A DNA stretch of 64,000 nt, taken from assembly GCA_024278975.1 (NCBI GenBank), contig JAJRSD010000031.1, positions 1 through 64,000 on the forward strand, written 5' to 3'. Below are positions 1 to 9,391 of this stretch, piece by piece; within the stretch, counting starts at the first letter, position 1, and every line of letters starts with the position of its first letter. The stretch is from Bacteroidota bacterium (GTDB taxonomy: Bacteria; Bacteroidota; Bacteroidia; Bacteroidales; Prolixibacteraceae). A program made the translations under genes and the position numbers. The notes beneath the pieces are model-generated. The model did not search any database and was not told where the DNA came from. It was given only the letters and a program-made list of their open reading frames with translations.

Positions 1-106
1 CATTTTACAATGCGAAATTACCCATTTAACTGCCAAGTCTTACAACGTATTGAATTACAATCCTATCGGAATAAATAAAAAGCAAAACTAATGTTACCTC
101 TATATT

Positions 107-137
107 AACCAACTCGAAAAATTGTTGGTTTTTGATT
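107..137 (+). terminator. weak stem-loop with short T run
   Basis: AACCAAC pairs with GTTGGTT across a 10-nt loop and is followed by TTTTTG. It could end a plus-strand transcript entering from outside the window. I see no gene in 1-300 and the short ORFs of the track there look like noise. Confidence 0.3.
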
Positions 138-300
138 ATTGGCACCACTTCGACTAAAGGAAAAACACGTGACTTGATGTTGAAATTAATAAGGTTATCG
201 CGAAAGTTATCGTGTGTGGGTAAATTTATATGCCAAGGTTTAATATACTGAATAAGGTTTTTTTGAAATATTGATAAAACGCGATTGGGGGGAGATGGAT

Positions 301-332
301 AGTCAAGGCTTCACTTAAAGTGAAACCTTGAC
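301..332. repeat. 32-nt near-perfect inverted repeat
   Basis: AGTCAAGGCTTCACTT is followed directly by its reverse complement with one mismatch, giving a 16-bp hairpin with almost no loop. It has no strong T run on either side, so it may be a terminator, a cruciform-forming repeat or the edge of the structured element that starts right after it. Confidence 0.6.
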
Positions 333-540
333 TGTTAGATGCGGGCGGAATGGCTTGATAGTTACCGGGGTTTTGGTGCGGAGGCTGGCAGGGATTGCAG
401 TGCCACCCTGTTGAAGGCAACGACCTTGTTTTGTTTGGCGGCGGAGGCTGACGGAGGAAGCCCACGCACGGCAATACAAAACAGGGAGTTGACAAAACCG
501 GTAAAACGAAAAGCCCGGCTGCCAGTATAAAAATAAACGT
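333..540. other. GC-rich nested stem-loop element (copy 1)
   Basis: This stretch is far more GC-rich than its surroundings. It contains nested complementary arms: GGTTTTG near 370 with CAAAACC near 500, and TTGTTTTGT near 425 with ACAAAACAG near 476. It opens with GTTAGAT, which fits the attC core pattern GTTRRRY. A second, diverged element with the same layout and the shared string ACCCCGG lies at 30841-31000. The three short ORFs covering it in the track are translations of the arms and are not supported as genes. No integrase is present in the window, so an integron origin is only a possibility. Confidence 0.45.
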
Positions 541-568
541 ACCCAAAAATGGCACGGGATTGCTTCGC

Positions 569-627
569 TGCGCTCGCAAAATCGTGGACAATATTCATCA
601 TAAGAGATGCGCTCGCAAAATCGTGGA
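569..627. repeat. 20-bp direct repeat, two copies
   Basis: The string TGCGCTCGCAAAATCGTGGA occurs at 569-588 and again at 608-627, 39 bp apart. It lies between the structured element and the end of the fucosidase gene and is not part of any convincing ORF. Confidence 0.7.
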
Positions 628-682
628 GGGAGGTATTTACCGTTGTGGGTACTGTTTATCCTTTTACACTATATTATATGTG

Positions 683-2050
683 TTATTTCAGAAACAGCTC
701 GATAACGGGTATTTCGACGTCGGGTTTGTTAACGGGCAAAACCAAATTGATGTCGTTTTCACCGGTTTCCTGTTTTATCCAGTATCCGTGTGGTTTGCCC
801 ATTTTGATTTCGGAGGCGTCGTGTAAAAACTGTGCATATTTTACTTTGTCGCCATAATCTTTTAGCAGAAAATTTTGCAGCGGATAGTCGAGAAGATGAA
901 TGTACAGCCGATTTGTTTTTTCGTTGTATGTTAGGAGTGTGTTATCGGGCGCAACAAATTGGTCGGGTGCCTGTGTGCATCCATAAATAGACCGATCGTT
1001 TACTTTCATCCATTTTCCCATTTCGGCGAGGGCGTGGTCGGCGCGGGAGTCGAAAGTTCCGCGAGCAGTTGGACCGACATTTAACAGCAGGTTGCCGCCT
1101 TTACTTACCGATTCGATTAAAAGCACAAGCAACTGTTTTGTATCTTTCCAGATGTATTCGTCGCGGTAATAACCCCACGAGCCGGAAAATGTTTGGCATG
1201 TTTCCCACGGAATTTTTACTCCATCCTGCTCTGGCCATTTTTCGACTTTAAACTGCTCGGGAGTAGTAAAATCCCAACCTCCGGCGTAATCTTTTATATC
1301 GGCACGGTCGTTTACCAATATCTTGGGTTGTAGTTCGCGTACCATTTTCATGAGTTCAACAGAACCCCAGTCGCTATGATCTTTCCCGAATTTACCGGGG
1401 AAAGAGTAGTCGAGCCAAAGAATATCGACTTTTCCGTAATTGGTTAGAATTTCGCGAACTTCGTTTTTTAGATACTCGCGATAAACACTCATATCGCGGT
1501 CTTTATTAAGCTCGTCGTACTCCTCTTGTGTTTTTGCACTTTGCGGATGAACGCGGTCGATTGTATAATCGGGGTGATGCCAATCGATTAAAGAGTAGTA
1601 GAATCCGATTCCAAGACCTTCGGCGCGAAACGCATCGACCCACTCTTTTATAATATCCTTTCCGTAGGGTGTGTTCATTATATTATAATCGGTGTATTCT
1701 GATTTAAACATATTGAAACCTTCGTGGTGTTTTGTGGTGATTACGGCATATTTCATTCCGGCGGCTTTGGCTTTTTTTGCCCATTCGGCAGGGTCGAACA
1801 GATCGGGATCGAACATTTCGAAATACTTTTGATAATCTTCGTCGGAAATTCGTTCGCGTTTTTTCACCCACTCGTGGCGAGCTGCCTGCGCGTACAATCC
1901 CCAGTGAATAAACATTCCAAAACGTGCCTCTGTCCACCATGCGAGGCGTTCTTTTTTCTGGTCTGCGGTTTCGTCCCAGATTTTCTTTTGTGCAAAACTT
2001 AGTTGGCTAACAAATGCAGTTAGCAATACAATTAATAATACTCTTTTCAT
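683..2050 (-). CDS. GH29 alpha-L-fucosidase, exported
   Basis: Family GH29 exo-enzyme, expected to remove terminal alpha-L-fucose from glycans by a retaining mechanism. I chose the ATG giving MKRVLLIVLLTAF, which starts a classical signal peptide ending near SFAQ; the track's start seven codons earlier is a GTG. The protein (about 455 aa) is the catalytic barrel with little else. GH29 signatures are FGMFIHWGLY near residue 45, TTKHHEGF near 105 and DILWLDYSFPG near 210, where the Asp is the expected nucleophile. The end has a small beta-rich segment. No SPII cysteine is seen, so it is probably periplasmic. It is the last gene of a minus-strand group with a second GH29 and a GH36-like enzyme. 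Confidence 0.9.
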   Translation of the reverse strand: MKRVLLIVLLTAFVSQLSFAQKKIWDETADQKKERLAWWTEARFGMFIHWGLYAQAARHEWVKKRERISDEDYQKYFEMFDPDLFDPAEWAKKAKAAGMKYAVITTKHHEGFNMFKSEYTDYNIMNTPYGKDIIKEWVDAFRAEGLGIGFYYSLIDWHHPDYTIDRVHPQSAKTQEEYDELNKDRDMSVYREYLKNEVREILTNYGKVDILWLDYSFPGKFGKDHSDWGSVELMKMVRELQPKILVNDRADIKDYAGGWDFTTPEQFKVEKWPEQDGVKIPWETCQTFSGSWGYYRDEYIWKDTKQLLVLLIESVSKGGNLLLNVGPTARGTFDSRADHALAEMGKWMKVNDRSIYGCTQAPDQFVAPDNTLLTYNEKTNRLYIHLLDYPLQNFLLKDYGDKVKYAQFLHDASEIKMGKPHGYWIKQETGENDINLVLPVNKPDVEIPVIELFLK

Positions 2051-2193
2051 AATAAATTGATTTAGTGACACAACATAATGTATAGTATAGAATTTTGATT
2101 TGTTTTATTATTCTAAGAAATTGAAAAGAAAATTCTTCTAATTTAAAAAAGTTTTGTTTTATTCTGAAAATAAGTGAACTGCTTTTTCAAACT

Positions 2194-2279
2194 GTAAGTC
2201 ATCGCCTCAACTTTCTAACAACCGCATTTGCAAATGTCAACAGTCTGCTGTTTACCTTCCAATTGATACGATGACTTAC
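2194..2279. repeat. long-range inverted repeat with inner palindromes
   Basis: GTAAGTCATCG at 2194-2204 is exactly complementary to CGATGACTTAC at 2269-2279. Between them lie the palindrome CATTTGCAAATG and the hairpin AACAG/CTGTT. The whole folds into a multi-arm structure between the two fucosidase genes. It may be a terminator or processing site for the 2289-4370 gene, or a mobile palindromic repeat. Confidence 0.5.
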
Positions 2280-2288
2280 TGAAGAAAA

Positions 2289-4370
2289 TTATTCCGTGAT
2301 TATTCCGAATTCGGCAATTCCAACTTTACCATTTTCGATGGCAGACGAAATTGCACTTAGTTTTACATATCTTGCCTTAATTGGTTTAAACTCTTTTTTC
2401 TGCCAAACCGGGCTATTTTTGATGTTTGAGAATTCGCCTTTGGAAACAGGTTTCCCCCAAAACTTTCCATTTTTGCTAACATAAAGCTCGTAGCCAAATA
2501 TTATTCCCGGATTCCATTTTCCCTGATCGGGCAGGTAAGTAAATCCTTTAATATTTAGTTTCTCACCCAAATCGATTATAAAATCGACAGGTGGTTTATT
2601 TTCTACCGACCAGGAAGTTTTTTCGTCGCCATCGAAAATTAAGTTTGCGTGTTCAACTCCTTTAAAATTGCCAACAACTTTCCATTTCTCTTTTGACACA
2701 TCGAAACCGGCAACTGAAACCGGACTTGCTTTTTTATTATCGGGGTCGATTACAATTGCTTTTACTGTTGTTTTTTTGTTCAACAAAAACGGTTTTGTAT
2801 ATTTTGCTGATACCGAAGTTGGTGTTGAACCATCAGTTGTATAATATATATCCAATCCGTTATCGAAACCGTGAATTGAAACTTCTCCGCTCTGGTTTCG
2901 AATAATTTCGGGTTCGACAATAATTTTTGGTGCTTTATAGATTTCGATGTTTGAAATTACAGGACACGCTTTCGAATCGACAATATTCAGTCTGATTTTT
3001 GAAGCTGTTACATTTGGGAAACGTAAAATACGTTTCCTGCCAATTGTTGTTTGCGAATCAATCTCTTTCCACTCGTTATCGATAAAAGTTTCGAGAGTAA
3101 ACTTTTTAACGCGCTGCCCCAACCGGATATCTTCCTGAACAAGAAAACGGTTAAACTCGGTTGGTTTGTCAAAATCTATTGTAACCGATGCTTTTATTAC
3201 ACCGTCGTCGGTTGCCCAATAAGTATCGGGGTTTCCATCGGTAACATTATTAGCGCCATACTTTTTTGAGCCTCCACGAACATTTGTGGCTTCGGCATTT
3301 TTATCTGCAGCAAGATTATTTGCAAAATCGGCTTTTACCGCTTCGGCTAATTTTAAAATTTGCTCAACATCTTTTTCGTGAATGAGTCCGCGGGTATCAA
3401 CAGGGAAATTAATTAGCAGCGATGCGTTTCTTCCTATACTATTATAATATATATCTAAAAGATGTGGTAGTGTTTTTACTTTATGGTCTTCAGATTTATG
3501 ATAATACCAACCCGGGCGGATGGAAACATCAACTTCGGCAGGCACCCAGTAATTTCCGTTTTCGTGCCCCGTGCGCAACTCTTTATAATTTGGTGAACCC
3601 GGATAAAATTCGTCTTTATTTATAGCCGACCAATTTGTTTCCATTGCCCAGCCCTCTTCATTTCCTACCCAGCGAACATCGGGACCGGCATCGGAAAACA
3701 TACATGCCATTGGCTGATTTTCGCGAACAATTTTACGCGTAGTTGGCCAGTCGTAATAGGTTTTTCGGTCGATGCGGCGTTCTTCGTTTGCACCACCGTA
3801 GTAACCGGTTCCACCATTTGCCCCGTCGAACCAAACTTCGAAAACATCGCCGTAATTTGTCATTAACTCGGTAAGTTGATTTCTAAAATATGTGATATAT
3901 TCAGGTTTACCATAATCGGCGTGATTACGATCCCAGGGCGAAAGATAGATACCGAGTTTCAGATCGTACTCTTTGCAAGCGTCAGCAAGTTCGCGAACCA
4001 CATCACCTTTACCGTTTTTCCAAGGAGAGTTTTTAACAGAATGTTCGGTGTATTCCGATTGCCACAAACAAAAGCCATCGTGATGTTTTGCGGTCAGGAT
4101 TATCCCTTTCATACCGGCCTCTTTACAAACCCTTGCCCATTGTCGGCAATCTAATTCAGTAGGATTGAACAGTGCGGGACTCTCGCCACCAAGTCCCCAC
4201 TCCATATTTGTAAAGGTGTTCATATTAAAATGAACAAAAGCGTAAAACTCCATATCGTGCCAGGCAAGTTGCCGTGCCGATGGTAATGGCAAAACAGGTT
4301 CGGGAGGCGGAACTTGTTTACACGAGAGAATAAATACTGTGATAATAAAAAGTAAAATGCGATTTGTCAT
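2289..4370 (-). CDS. GH29 alpha-L-fucosidase lipoprotein with C-terminal binding domains
   Basis: A 693-aa multidomain fucosidase. The N terminus ends in the lipobox ILSC (Cys17), so it should be a lipoprotein, perhaps surface exposed. The catalytic barrel spans about 30-350, with TAKHHDGFCLW near 94 and EVWFDGANGG near 178; Asp182 is the likely nucleophile. After it come an F5/8 type C (discoidin-like) module around 360-475, a chitobiase C-terminal-like stretch with YYTTDGSTPT around 490-555, and a second discoidin-like module to the end. These extra modules suggest binding to galactose-containing glycans. It differs clearly from the GH29 at 683-2050, so the pair probably cuts different fucosyl linkages. 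A 9-bp inverted repeat (TTTATACAA/TTGTATAAA) sits about 80 bp upstream and could be regulatory. Confidence 0.9.
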   Translation of the reverse strand: MTNRILLFIITVFILSCKQVPPPEPVLPLPSARQLAWHDMEFYAFVHFNMNTFTNMEWGLGGESPALFNPTELDCRQWARVCKEAGMKGIILTAKHHDGFCLWQSEYTEHSVKNSPWKNGKGDVVRELADACKEYDLKLGIYLSPWDRNHADYGKPEYITYFRNQLTELMTNYGDVFEVWFDGANGGTGYYGGANEERRIDRKTYYDWPTTRKIVRENQPMACMFSDAGPDVRWVGNEEGWAMETNWSAINKDEFYPGSPNYKELRTGHENGNYWVPAEVDVSIRPGWYYHKSEDHKVKTLPHLLDIYYNSIGRNASLLINFPVDTRGLIHEKDVEQILKLAEAVKADFANNLAADKNAEATNVRGGSKKYGANNVTDGNPDTYWATDDGVIKASVTIDFDKPTEFNRFLVQEDIRLGQRVKKFTLETFIDNEWKEIDSQTTIGRKRILRFPNVTASKIRLNIVDSKACPVISNIEIYKAPKIIVEPEIIRNQSGEVSIHGFDNGLDIYYTTDGSTPTSVSAKYTKPFLLNKKTTVKAIVIDPDNKKASPVSVAGFDVSKEKWKVVGNFKGVEHANLIFDGDEKTSWSVENKPPVDFIIDLGEKLNIKGFTYLPDQGKWNPGIIFGYELYVSKNGKFWGKPVSKGEFSNIKNSPVWQKKEFKPIKARYVKLSAISSAIENGKVGIAEFGIITE

Positions 4371-4514
4371 AATATGATTTTATTTAACAATAATAATTGA
4401 TTTGTCTTTTAAACACAATTTAAACCCAAATGTAACTGAATTCTGTTTATACAAAAAAAATAATGTGTAATTGTATAAATAATTTCATTCAAAATTATAA
4501 GAAAAAGAACCAGA

Positions 4515-7022
4515 TTAAAAACCAATAGTAACTTTTGTCCCACTGTTAGTTGTTTCAATTTTTATTTTGAATCTCCCGTTTTCTTCATTCACCTTCGAAG
4601 TTACACCCTCTGCTTTTTTTACCACAGGTTTTCCTCTCTTTTTATCCCAGAAAATAGTCTGCACTCCGGGCTGCTCAACGGTGTATTCCAATGTTTCATC
4701 CTGAATCCGTGCGTCAGAAATCGGTGTCGAGGACGATTGAATGGAGATGCCCGATTCGTTGTTTGGAAGAACAAAAACGGCAACACTCCACTCGGTTGTA
4801 TCAGATTGAAAGGAGAGGTTTAAATGGTTCTCTTTAACCCGGTATGACTGATTTAAAACAGCAAGTAATTTCGATGAATTAATTTCGGCAGTAAAATCTT
4901 TTGCAAAAGGCAACTCCGAGAAAACGATAATCTGTCCGGCAGCTTCATTGCCGTTTACTGCGGAGTAAATCTCGGGCGAATCGCCAACTTTGCCGGTAAC
5001 CTCCGGATTTATATCAACCAAATATTTTAAAACTTTTTTCGACAGCCCGACTTGCTTTCCCACCCATTTTCGTTCGTCGGGAGTCATTAAATTGAGGTTT
5101 CCCCAAAAACCGTGACCGGTTAAAAGCGAGTTATTTACATTGTATTTCATTTTACCGCGTACGTTTTGCGGATAGTTGGCGTAGGTAAAGAGTTCGAGCG
5201 GAATAATGCCCGCAAATTCGTTGGCAATTGTGCGCATCGACTTTGTGCGGTAAGTGGTGTAATCGTTGTACCAGCTCGCCCCGTTATTCATCCAGAATAG
5301 TTTTCCCTGACTCAGTGATATCAGTCCAACCATTACCCGGCGCGATTCGGTTAAATCCATTTCAATAATGAGTTCCGGTTCGTAATCGGTTAAAATCTCC
5401 ATTGCCCGAACCACATAAATTGGCAACAGATATTCGTAACGTGCCCGTATCTCCTCTTCGGAATAGGAATCGGAACCGTGCTGTAAATTCGGCAAACTAC
5501 TGTAGAAAGTATTTATGGCATCCCATTTCATAAACCGGCACCCCTCGTCAATCATTTTTTTGCAGTCATCGACAAAAATATCGAAAAAGCCGCTCACAAA
5601 ATCGAAAGCCGGATGGTTCCACTGCGCCATTACCGGATTGCCCTCCGAGTCTTTAACAATCCACTCAGCATACTTTTTATAGCGCTGGGTGGTAGAATCA
5701 ATTCCCATGGGCGAATACCAAAGTCCCATTTTAATGCCGTGTTTATCGAGTCTCTTTTTTATGGGGGCGAGTCCTTCCGAAAACCTTTCGCTGTTGGGAT
5801 ACCAGTCGCCTTGCGCCCGATTCCACCCATCGTCTAAAACAAAAATATCTACACCAAGTTCGGCAGCATTTTCAATCTCCTTAAAAATTCTTTCATAGGT
5901 GAGGATTCCGCGCAGTGGTTTGCTTTTGTCTTCGCGCTGCATTCCCCACGTATTGTAGTAGAATTCGGGAATACGCGAAGCAGGCTTCTCACAAATTTGA
6001 TAAAAAAGGTAGTGGCGGATCATCTCTTTTCCCTTCTCCATATTTTCACCCTCATAAAAACCGGATGCAGTCCAAACAGTAGAGTAAGGATGTGTTTTGT
6101 CAATAACCTCTCCGTCGAGGTAGCCACCGCGCAAAACATCAACCGAAACCAAAATATTGTCTCCATCTAACCGGCTCGAAATCCCCAGAAATTTAAAATC
6201 GTCATCGTGAACGGGGAAATTGAAAACTCCCTTTGTTCCTTGCATGGCATCGTTTATTTGGTTGCCACTGCCCAGTTTCTGTTGGTCGAGCATCCCTTTC
6301 AGCCCATCTTGCGAAGCATGTTCGTACGCCGTTAACCAACTTGTCTCACCGTTGGAGAGAATCGACATAGGGCCTTTTACGGTGCAGCCACTCTCCAAAA
6401 CCGTTGTTACAATAATGTCGGGGTAATACATGTGGTTGCCCTTTTGCCTGTCGCCAAAGGTAACCGGCTTTTTCTCCCAACTGGCAATTCTAATCTCACT
6501 CAATTCCACACTCTTTTTAAACTTATTTTGAAGGACATACAAAGGAAAACGAAAATGAAGTTTGCCATTGGTTTTATTTAGTGTGAAAGATTTGTCATTC
6601 GTCTTCAACTCTAATTTCTCACGCATTAAAGTTGAGTTGGGAAATATTTGCTGCGTGATAACAACCTGCAACCCGTTAACATCGGCTTTTACCCCTTCGA
6701 AAGTTAAAATATACTCGGTGCCACCGTTTCCCATTTTTCGGTTCTTCTCACTGCGGAATACCCAAAGTTTATCGTTCGACGAAACAATGCGGTTATTTAT
6801 AACAAACTCGAAATAGGGTTGTTGCGATATTGTGTTTATCGCATTTGAGCCCACTTTATCGTAGAGTTGAACTGCAATTTTATTTGCCCTGGTTTTGCTG
6901 AAGTGAAATGTTTTTGAAAACAGTTCATTCTCAATTTTAAAAGATTTATGGTGTTGAAATGAATTGCAGGAGAATAAAAATAGGGAAAACAGAACAATCA
7001 GAATTGGTTTTAATGATTTCAT
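4515..7022 (-). CDS. GH36-like alpha-galactosidase lipoprotein
   Basis: An 835-aa protein expected to release terminal alpha-galactose (or a related alpha-linked sugar). The signal peptide ends in LFSC (Cys19), a lipobox. About 320 residues of beta-sandwich precede the catalytic barrel. Barrel motifs are YYNTWGMQRED near 355, FVLDDGWN near 394, KMGLWYSPMG near 431 and FMKWDAIN near 497; Asp501 is the likely nucleophile. A later IEMDLTESRR segment lies where GH36 and GH27 enzymes carry substrate residues. The C terminus is a small beta domain. GH36 is the best fit; clan GH-D cousins such as GH27 or GH31-like enzymes cannot be excluded by eye. It stands next to two GH29 fucosidases on the same strand. 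Confidence 0.82.
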   Translation of the reverse strand: MKSLKPILIVLFSLFLFSCNSFQHHKSFKIENELFSKTFHFSKTRANKIAVQLYDKVGSNAINTISQQPYFEFVINNRIVSSNDKLWVFRSEKNRKMGNGGTEYILTFEGVKADVNGLQVVITQQIFPNSTLMREKLELKTNDKSFTLNKTNGKLHFRFPLYVLQNKFKKSVELSEIRIASWEKKPVTFGDRQKGNHMYYPDIIVTTVLESGCTVKGPMSILSNGETSWLTAYEHASQDGLKGMLDQQKLGSGNQINDAMQGTKGVFNFPVHDDDFKFLGISSRLDGDNILVSVDVLRGGYLDGEVIDKTHPYSTVWTASGFYEGENMEKGKEMIRHYLFYQICEKPASRIPEFYYNTWGMQREDKSKPLRGILTYERIFKEIENAAELGVDIFVLDDGWNRAQGDWYPNSERFSEGLAPIKKRLDKHGIKMGLWYSPMGIDSTTQRYKKYAEWIVKDSEGNPVMAQWNHPAFDFVSGFFDIFVDDCKKMIDEGCRFMKWDAINTFYSSLPNLQHGSDSYSEEEIRARYEYLLPIYVVRAMEILTDYEPELIIEMDLTESRRVMVGLISLSQGKLFWMNNGASWYNDYTTYRTKSMRTIANEFAGIIPLELFTYANYPQNVRGKMKYNVNNSLLTGHGFWGNLNLMTPDERKWVGKQVGLSKKVLKYLVDINPEVTGKVGDSPEIYSAVNGNEAAGQIIVFSELPFAKDFTAEINSSKLLAVLNQSYRVKENHLNLSFQSDTTEWSVAVFVLPNNESGISIQSSSTPISDARIQDETLEYTVEQPGVQTIFWDKKRGKPVVKKAEGVTSKVNEENGRFKIKIETTNSGTKVTIGF

Positions 7023-7158
7023 TCAGGCTTTGGTTTAAAATTACGGAATAAATATAACCCTTATTTTTACAGTTGCCAAGAAACGGTTGTTTTTCCATTA
7101 ATTCTATTTCTTCAGAAAAACATCTAACTATCACCCCGCTTATAGCGGTTCAGATACT

Positions 7159-7890
7159 TTACCACTCAGGAGGCCATTTTGAGAGTCCTTTAAAAAACAT
7201 AAGGTCTTTATGGTAAGGTTTTGTTTTGGCTTCTATTGTCAATATTGCAACACAATATTCTGACCATAACCGGGCAAAAAATTTAGGACTGGATATTTCT
7301 CTATCAAATACCAATGTGAATCTGGGTAAGTCCGGGTCTTGCTCAAGCTGTTGGTCTGTTACGCTTATGGCTATTTCAGATAATAATCGTGGAAGTATTT
7401 GGTCTATTATCATCTCTTGCATCTTTTCATTTACTTCACCTGTTACCACAAAATAAGGCATGCCTTCTGAATTGTTCACCCAGTATTCTGTCATACCGGG
7501 TAGGCAAATCTTTAATCTGGAAATATGCTTCTTCCCTAAAGTAGCTTTGCTTCCGCTATAAACTTGCACATGTCCATCAATATAATAAAATGCATTATCC
7601 TCTTCATAAACCCACTTTTTTGCCATGGCGGTATTCCATTGCTCCGATTTTTTTTGATTAGCGATTTCTGATATTTTTTTACGCAAGATTTTTGCTTCAG
7701 GAATCCTATCGTATCCTAATAACTTACCAAATTCACCCGGGCTGATATGTTTTGTTTGTTCGGGGTTTTTTATCCTGCACAGATATAAAAAGGCTAAGCT
7801 GAGTATTGTAGCATCTAAATCATAATACCCGTTAAGGTCGTCATAATGTTCGCGATAGTGCTTCTGTCTTTCAACTAATCCTACTATATA
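7159..7890 (-). pseudogene. internal fragment of a DDE-type transposase
   Basis: The track shows 175 aa from a TTG, but the frame stays open upstream past the stop of the phosphoesterase gene, adding about 65 residues such as LFLYLCRIKNPEQ-like and PGEFGKLLGYDR segments. Together these resemble the middle of a large insertion-sequence transposase family with YIDGHVQVYSG, MTEYWVNNSEG and LVFDREISSPKFF motifs; I recognise the family by pattern but cannot name the IS. The N-terminal about 100 residues and the C-terminal part expected after the DRE motif are missing, and the ending KWPPEW looks out of frame. It is most likely a dead remnant. No terminal inverted repeats are visible. Confidence 0.65.
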
Positions 7891-9227
7891 AGTGCAAATC
7901 CGCCCACCATTGATTCTCCATTGGGAGTGAATTTAAAATATATATTTTCAGTTTGCCGTAATTTTTCAGGTATTTCGAAACTCATGGATTCGAACTCTGC
8001 TTTTTCGAGTGAAATCTCCTGCCACTCTTTTAAATTGGTTGAAACAAAATATTGTTCTGCCCCGTGTATATCTTTCATTTTTAAATACTTGCAAAGCATT
8101 ACAATTTTTGTACTCCGGTTTTTTGTCTCATTAAGTGGCATCCTGTAAACCAGCTCTTTAGAATAAGCCCAGAAATTTAAACAGTAGTTTGCATCTGCTT
8201 CTATTAAATAATCCTTATCGTTGCCAACAAATACCTTCCAAAGAATATTATCTAGATTATCGAAAGGTTTTGGAACTTTAGTGGCCTTTGTTAAATCTGG
8301 GAAACCCCCGGTTCTGTAGCCTTTGGTTCGTTGCTTAAAAATTCGTCCGGCAACTTTTCCATCCTGCAAACAATAAATCCAGTAGCCGGGTCTTTCCGGT
8401 CCGCCCCACATATTTGCTGTTCCACATGTAATTTCATGTTCGATAAGTTTTGTTTTTTTTAGTTGGATAATTTCTTGAGCATTTCCATGTTCGTGCCCGC
8501 CAATTAACCAAATCAGTCCACGATGTTTTTCAAAAGCTTTTGAAATTGCTTTTGGAATTCCACGTTCGTTGACCCTGTGTAACATAGAAGGTTGATGAAC
8601 AAGAACAATAACCGATTGATTTTTCGAGATACTTTTTACATCATTAGTCAGCCATTCCATCTGTTTAGCATCTATATAGCCAGTTGAATGTCCGTTTAGT
8701 TTAATAATATGAACTCCCGATTTATTAAACGATTGATATGCCGGATGGTTGGGGAAAACCTGCCAGAATATCTCGGGGTCAATTTCTTCCGGACTGGTAT
8801 CATGATTTCCCAAAGTAAGAACTAATGACACTTTAGAATTTAGAATATCGGCATCCTTTTTAAATGCCGTCAACTCAGAAATAGCTATTTGTCGTTGCTC
8901 CATACTTGGGTTCACTCCAAACGAGGGCGAAGCGTTACAAATCATATCGCCGTTAACGCAATAAAAATCGGGTAGCGGATTCATTTTATTAACCTCGTTA
9001 ACAGTTTCTATCATTCCGTCGGTTCCTTTGGTTTCGTAATGAACGTCTGCCGTAATCACAAAAAATGTATTACCCTTTTTATTCGGGTCGAAATTAATCG
9101 ATTCAAATGCATCGTTGAGAGTTTGATACGGATAATCTTTTTCTAATTGATTGCCAAACAATGTTTTGGGCAGAAAGGAATATCCAATTCCTGACAAAAC
9201 CAATCCGGTAAAATGCCTTCTTCTAAT
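7884..9227 (-). CDS. calcineurin-like metallophosphoesterase, probable Tat export
   Basis: The protein has the metallophosphoesterase series ITADVHYE, NGDMI, LGNHDTS, VLVHQPS and GGHEHGN, so a dinuclear-metal phosphatase or phosphodiesterase is expected; the substrate is unknown. A C-terminal beta-rich region of about 150 aa follows. The track begins at a TTG (9203), but codons upstream read RRRHFTGLVLSG, a twin-arginine signal continuing into the hydrophobic stretch, with a stop 9 bases before the first Arg. No ATG, GTG or TTG lies between that stop and the arginines, so the start is probably the ATT at 9225-9227. The C terminus ends abruptly at GGFALI, exactly where the transposase fragment begins, so a few residues may be lost. 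Confidence 0.75.
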   Translation of the reverse strand: MRRRHFTGLVLSGIGYSFLPKTLFGNQLEKDYPYQTLNDAFESINFDPNKKGNTFFVITADVHYETKGTDGMIETVNEVNKMNPLPDFYCVNGDMICNASPSFGVNPSMEQRQIAISELTAFKKDADILNSKVSLVLTLGNHDTSPEEIDPEIFWQVFPNHPAYQSFNKSGVHIIKLNGHSTGYIDAKQMEWLTNDVKSISKNQSVIVLVHQPSMLHRVNERGIPKAISKAFEKHRGLIWLIGGHEHGNAQEIIQLKKTKLIEHEITCGTANMWGGPERPGYWIYCLQDGKVAGRIFKQRTKGYRTGGFPDLTKATKVPKPFDNLDNILWKVFVGNDKDYLIEADANYCLNFWAYSKELVYRMPLNETKNRSTKIVMLCKYLKMKDIHGAEQYFVSTNLKEWQEISLEKAEFESMSFEIPEKLRQTENIYFKFTPNGESMVGGFALI

Positions 9228-9339
9228 ATATTAAACTTTTAGTATTAGCATTAATTATTACAATGTTAAAGATAAAACTTCAGACTTTCGATAATATTAC
9301 AAATCTGATTTATTCAACTACAATATTATTTACACTCTT

Positions 9340-9372
9340 TTGGTTTAGGTTTGGTTTAATTCTTTAATTTTG
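9340..9372 (+). promoter_or_regulatory. candidate promoter for the ybbR operon
   Basis: TAATTTTG at 9365-9372 matches the Bacteroidota -7 consensus TAnnTTTG, with TTG at 9340-9342 about 22 bp upstream. The start codon of the YbbR gene follows 19 bp later. Confidence 0.5.
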
Positions 9373-9391
9373 CCTAATTAATAATAATCAG

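Noticed and set aside
226-857. Short ORFs of 60-121 aa on both strands before the fucosidase
   Set aside because: They read through palindromic or repeated DNA or through the fucosidase gene, have no plausible start signal and no recognisable protein features.
6946-7134. 62-aa minus-strand ORF upstream of the GH36-like gene
   Set aside because: It overlaps the gene's signal-peptide region in another frame and has no coding character.
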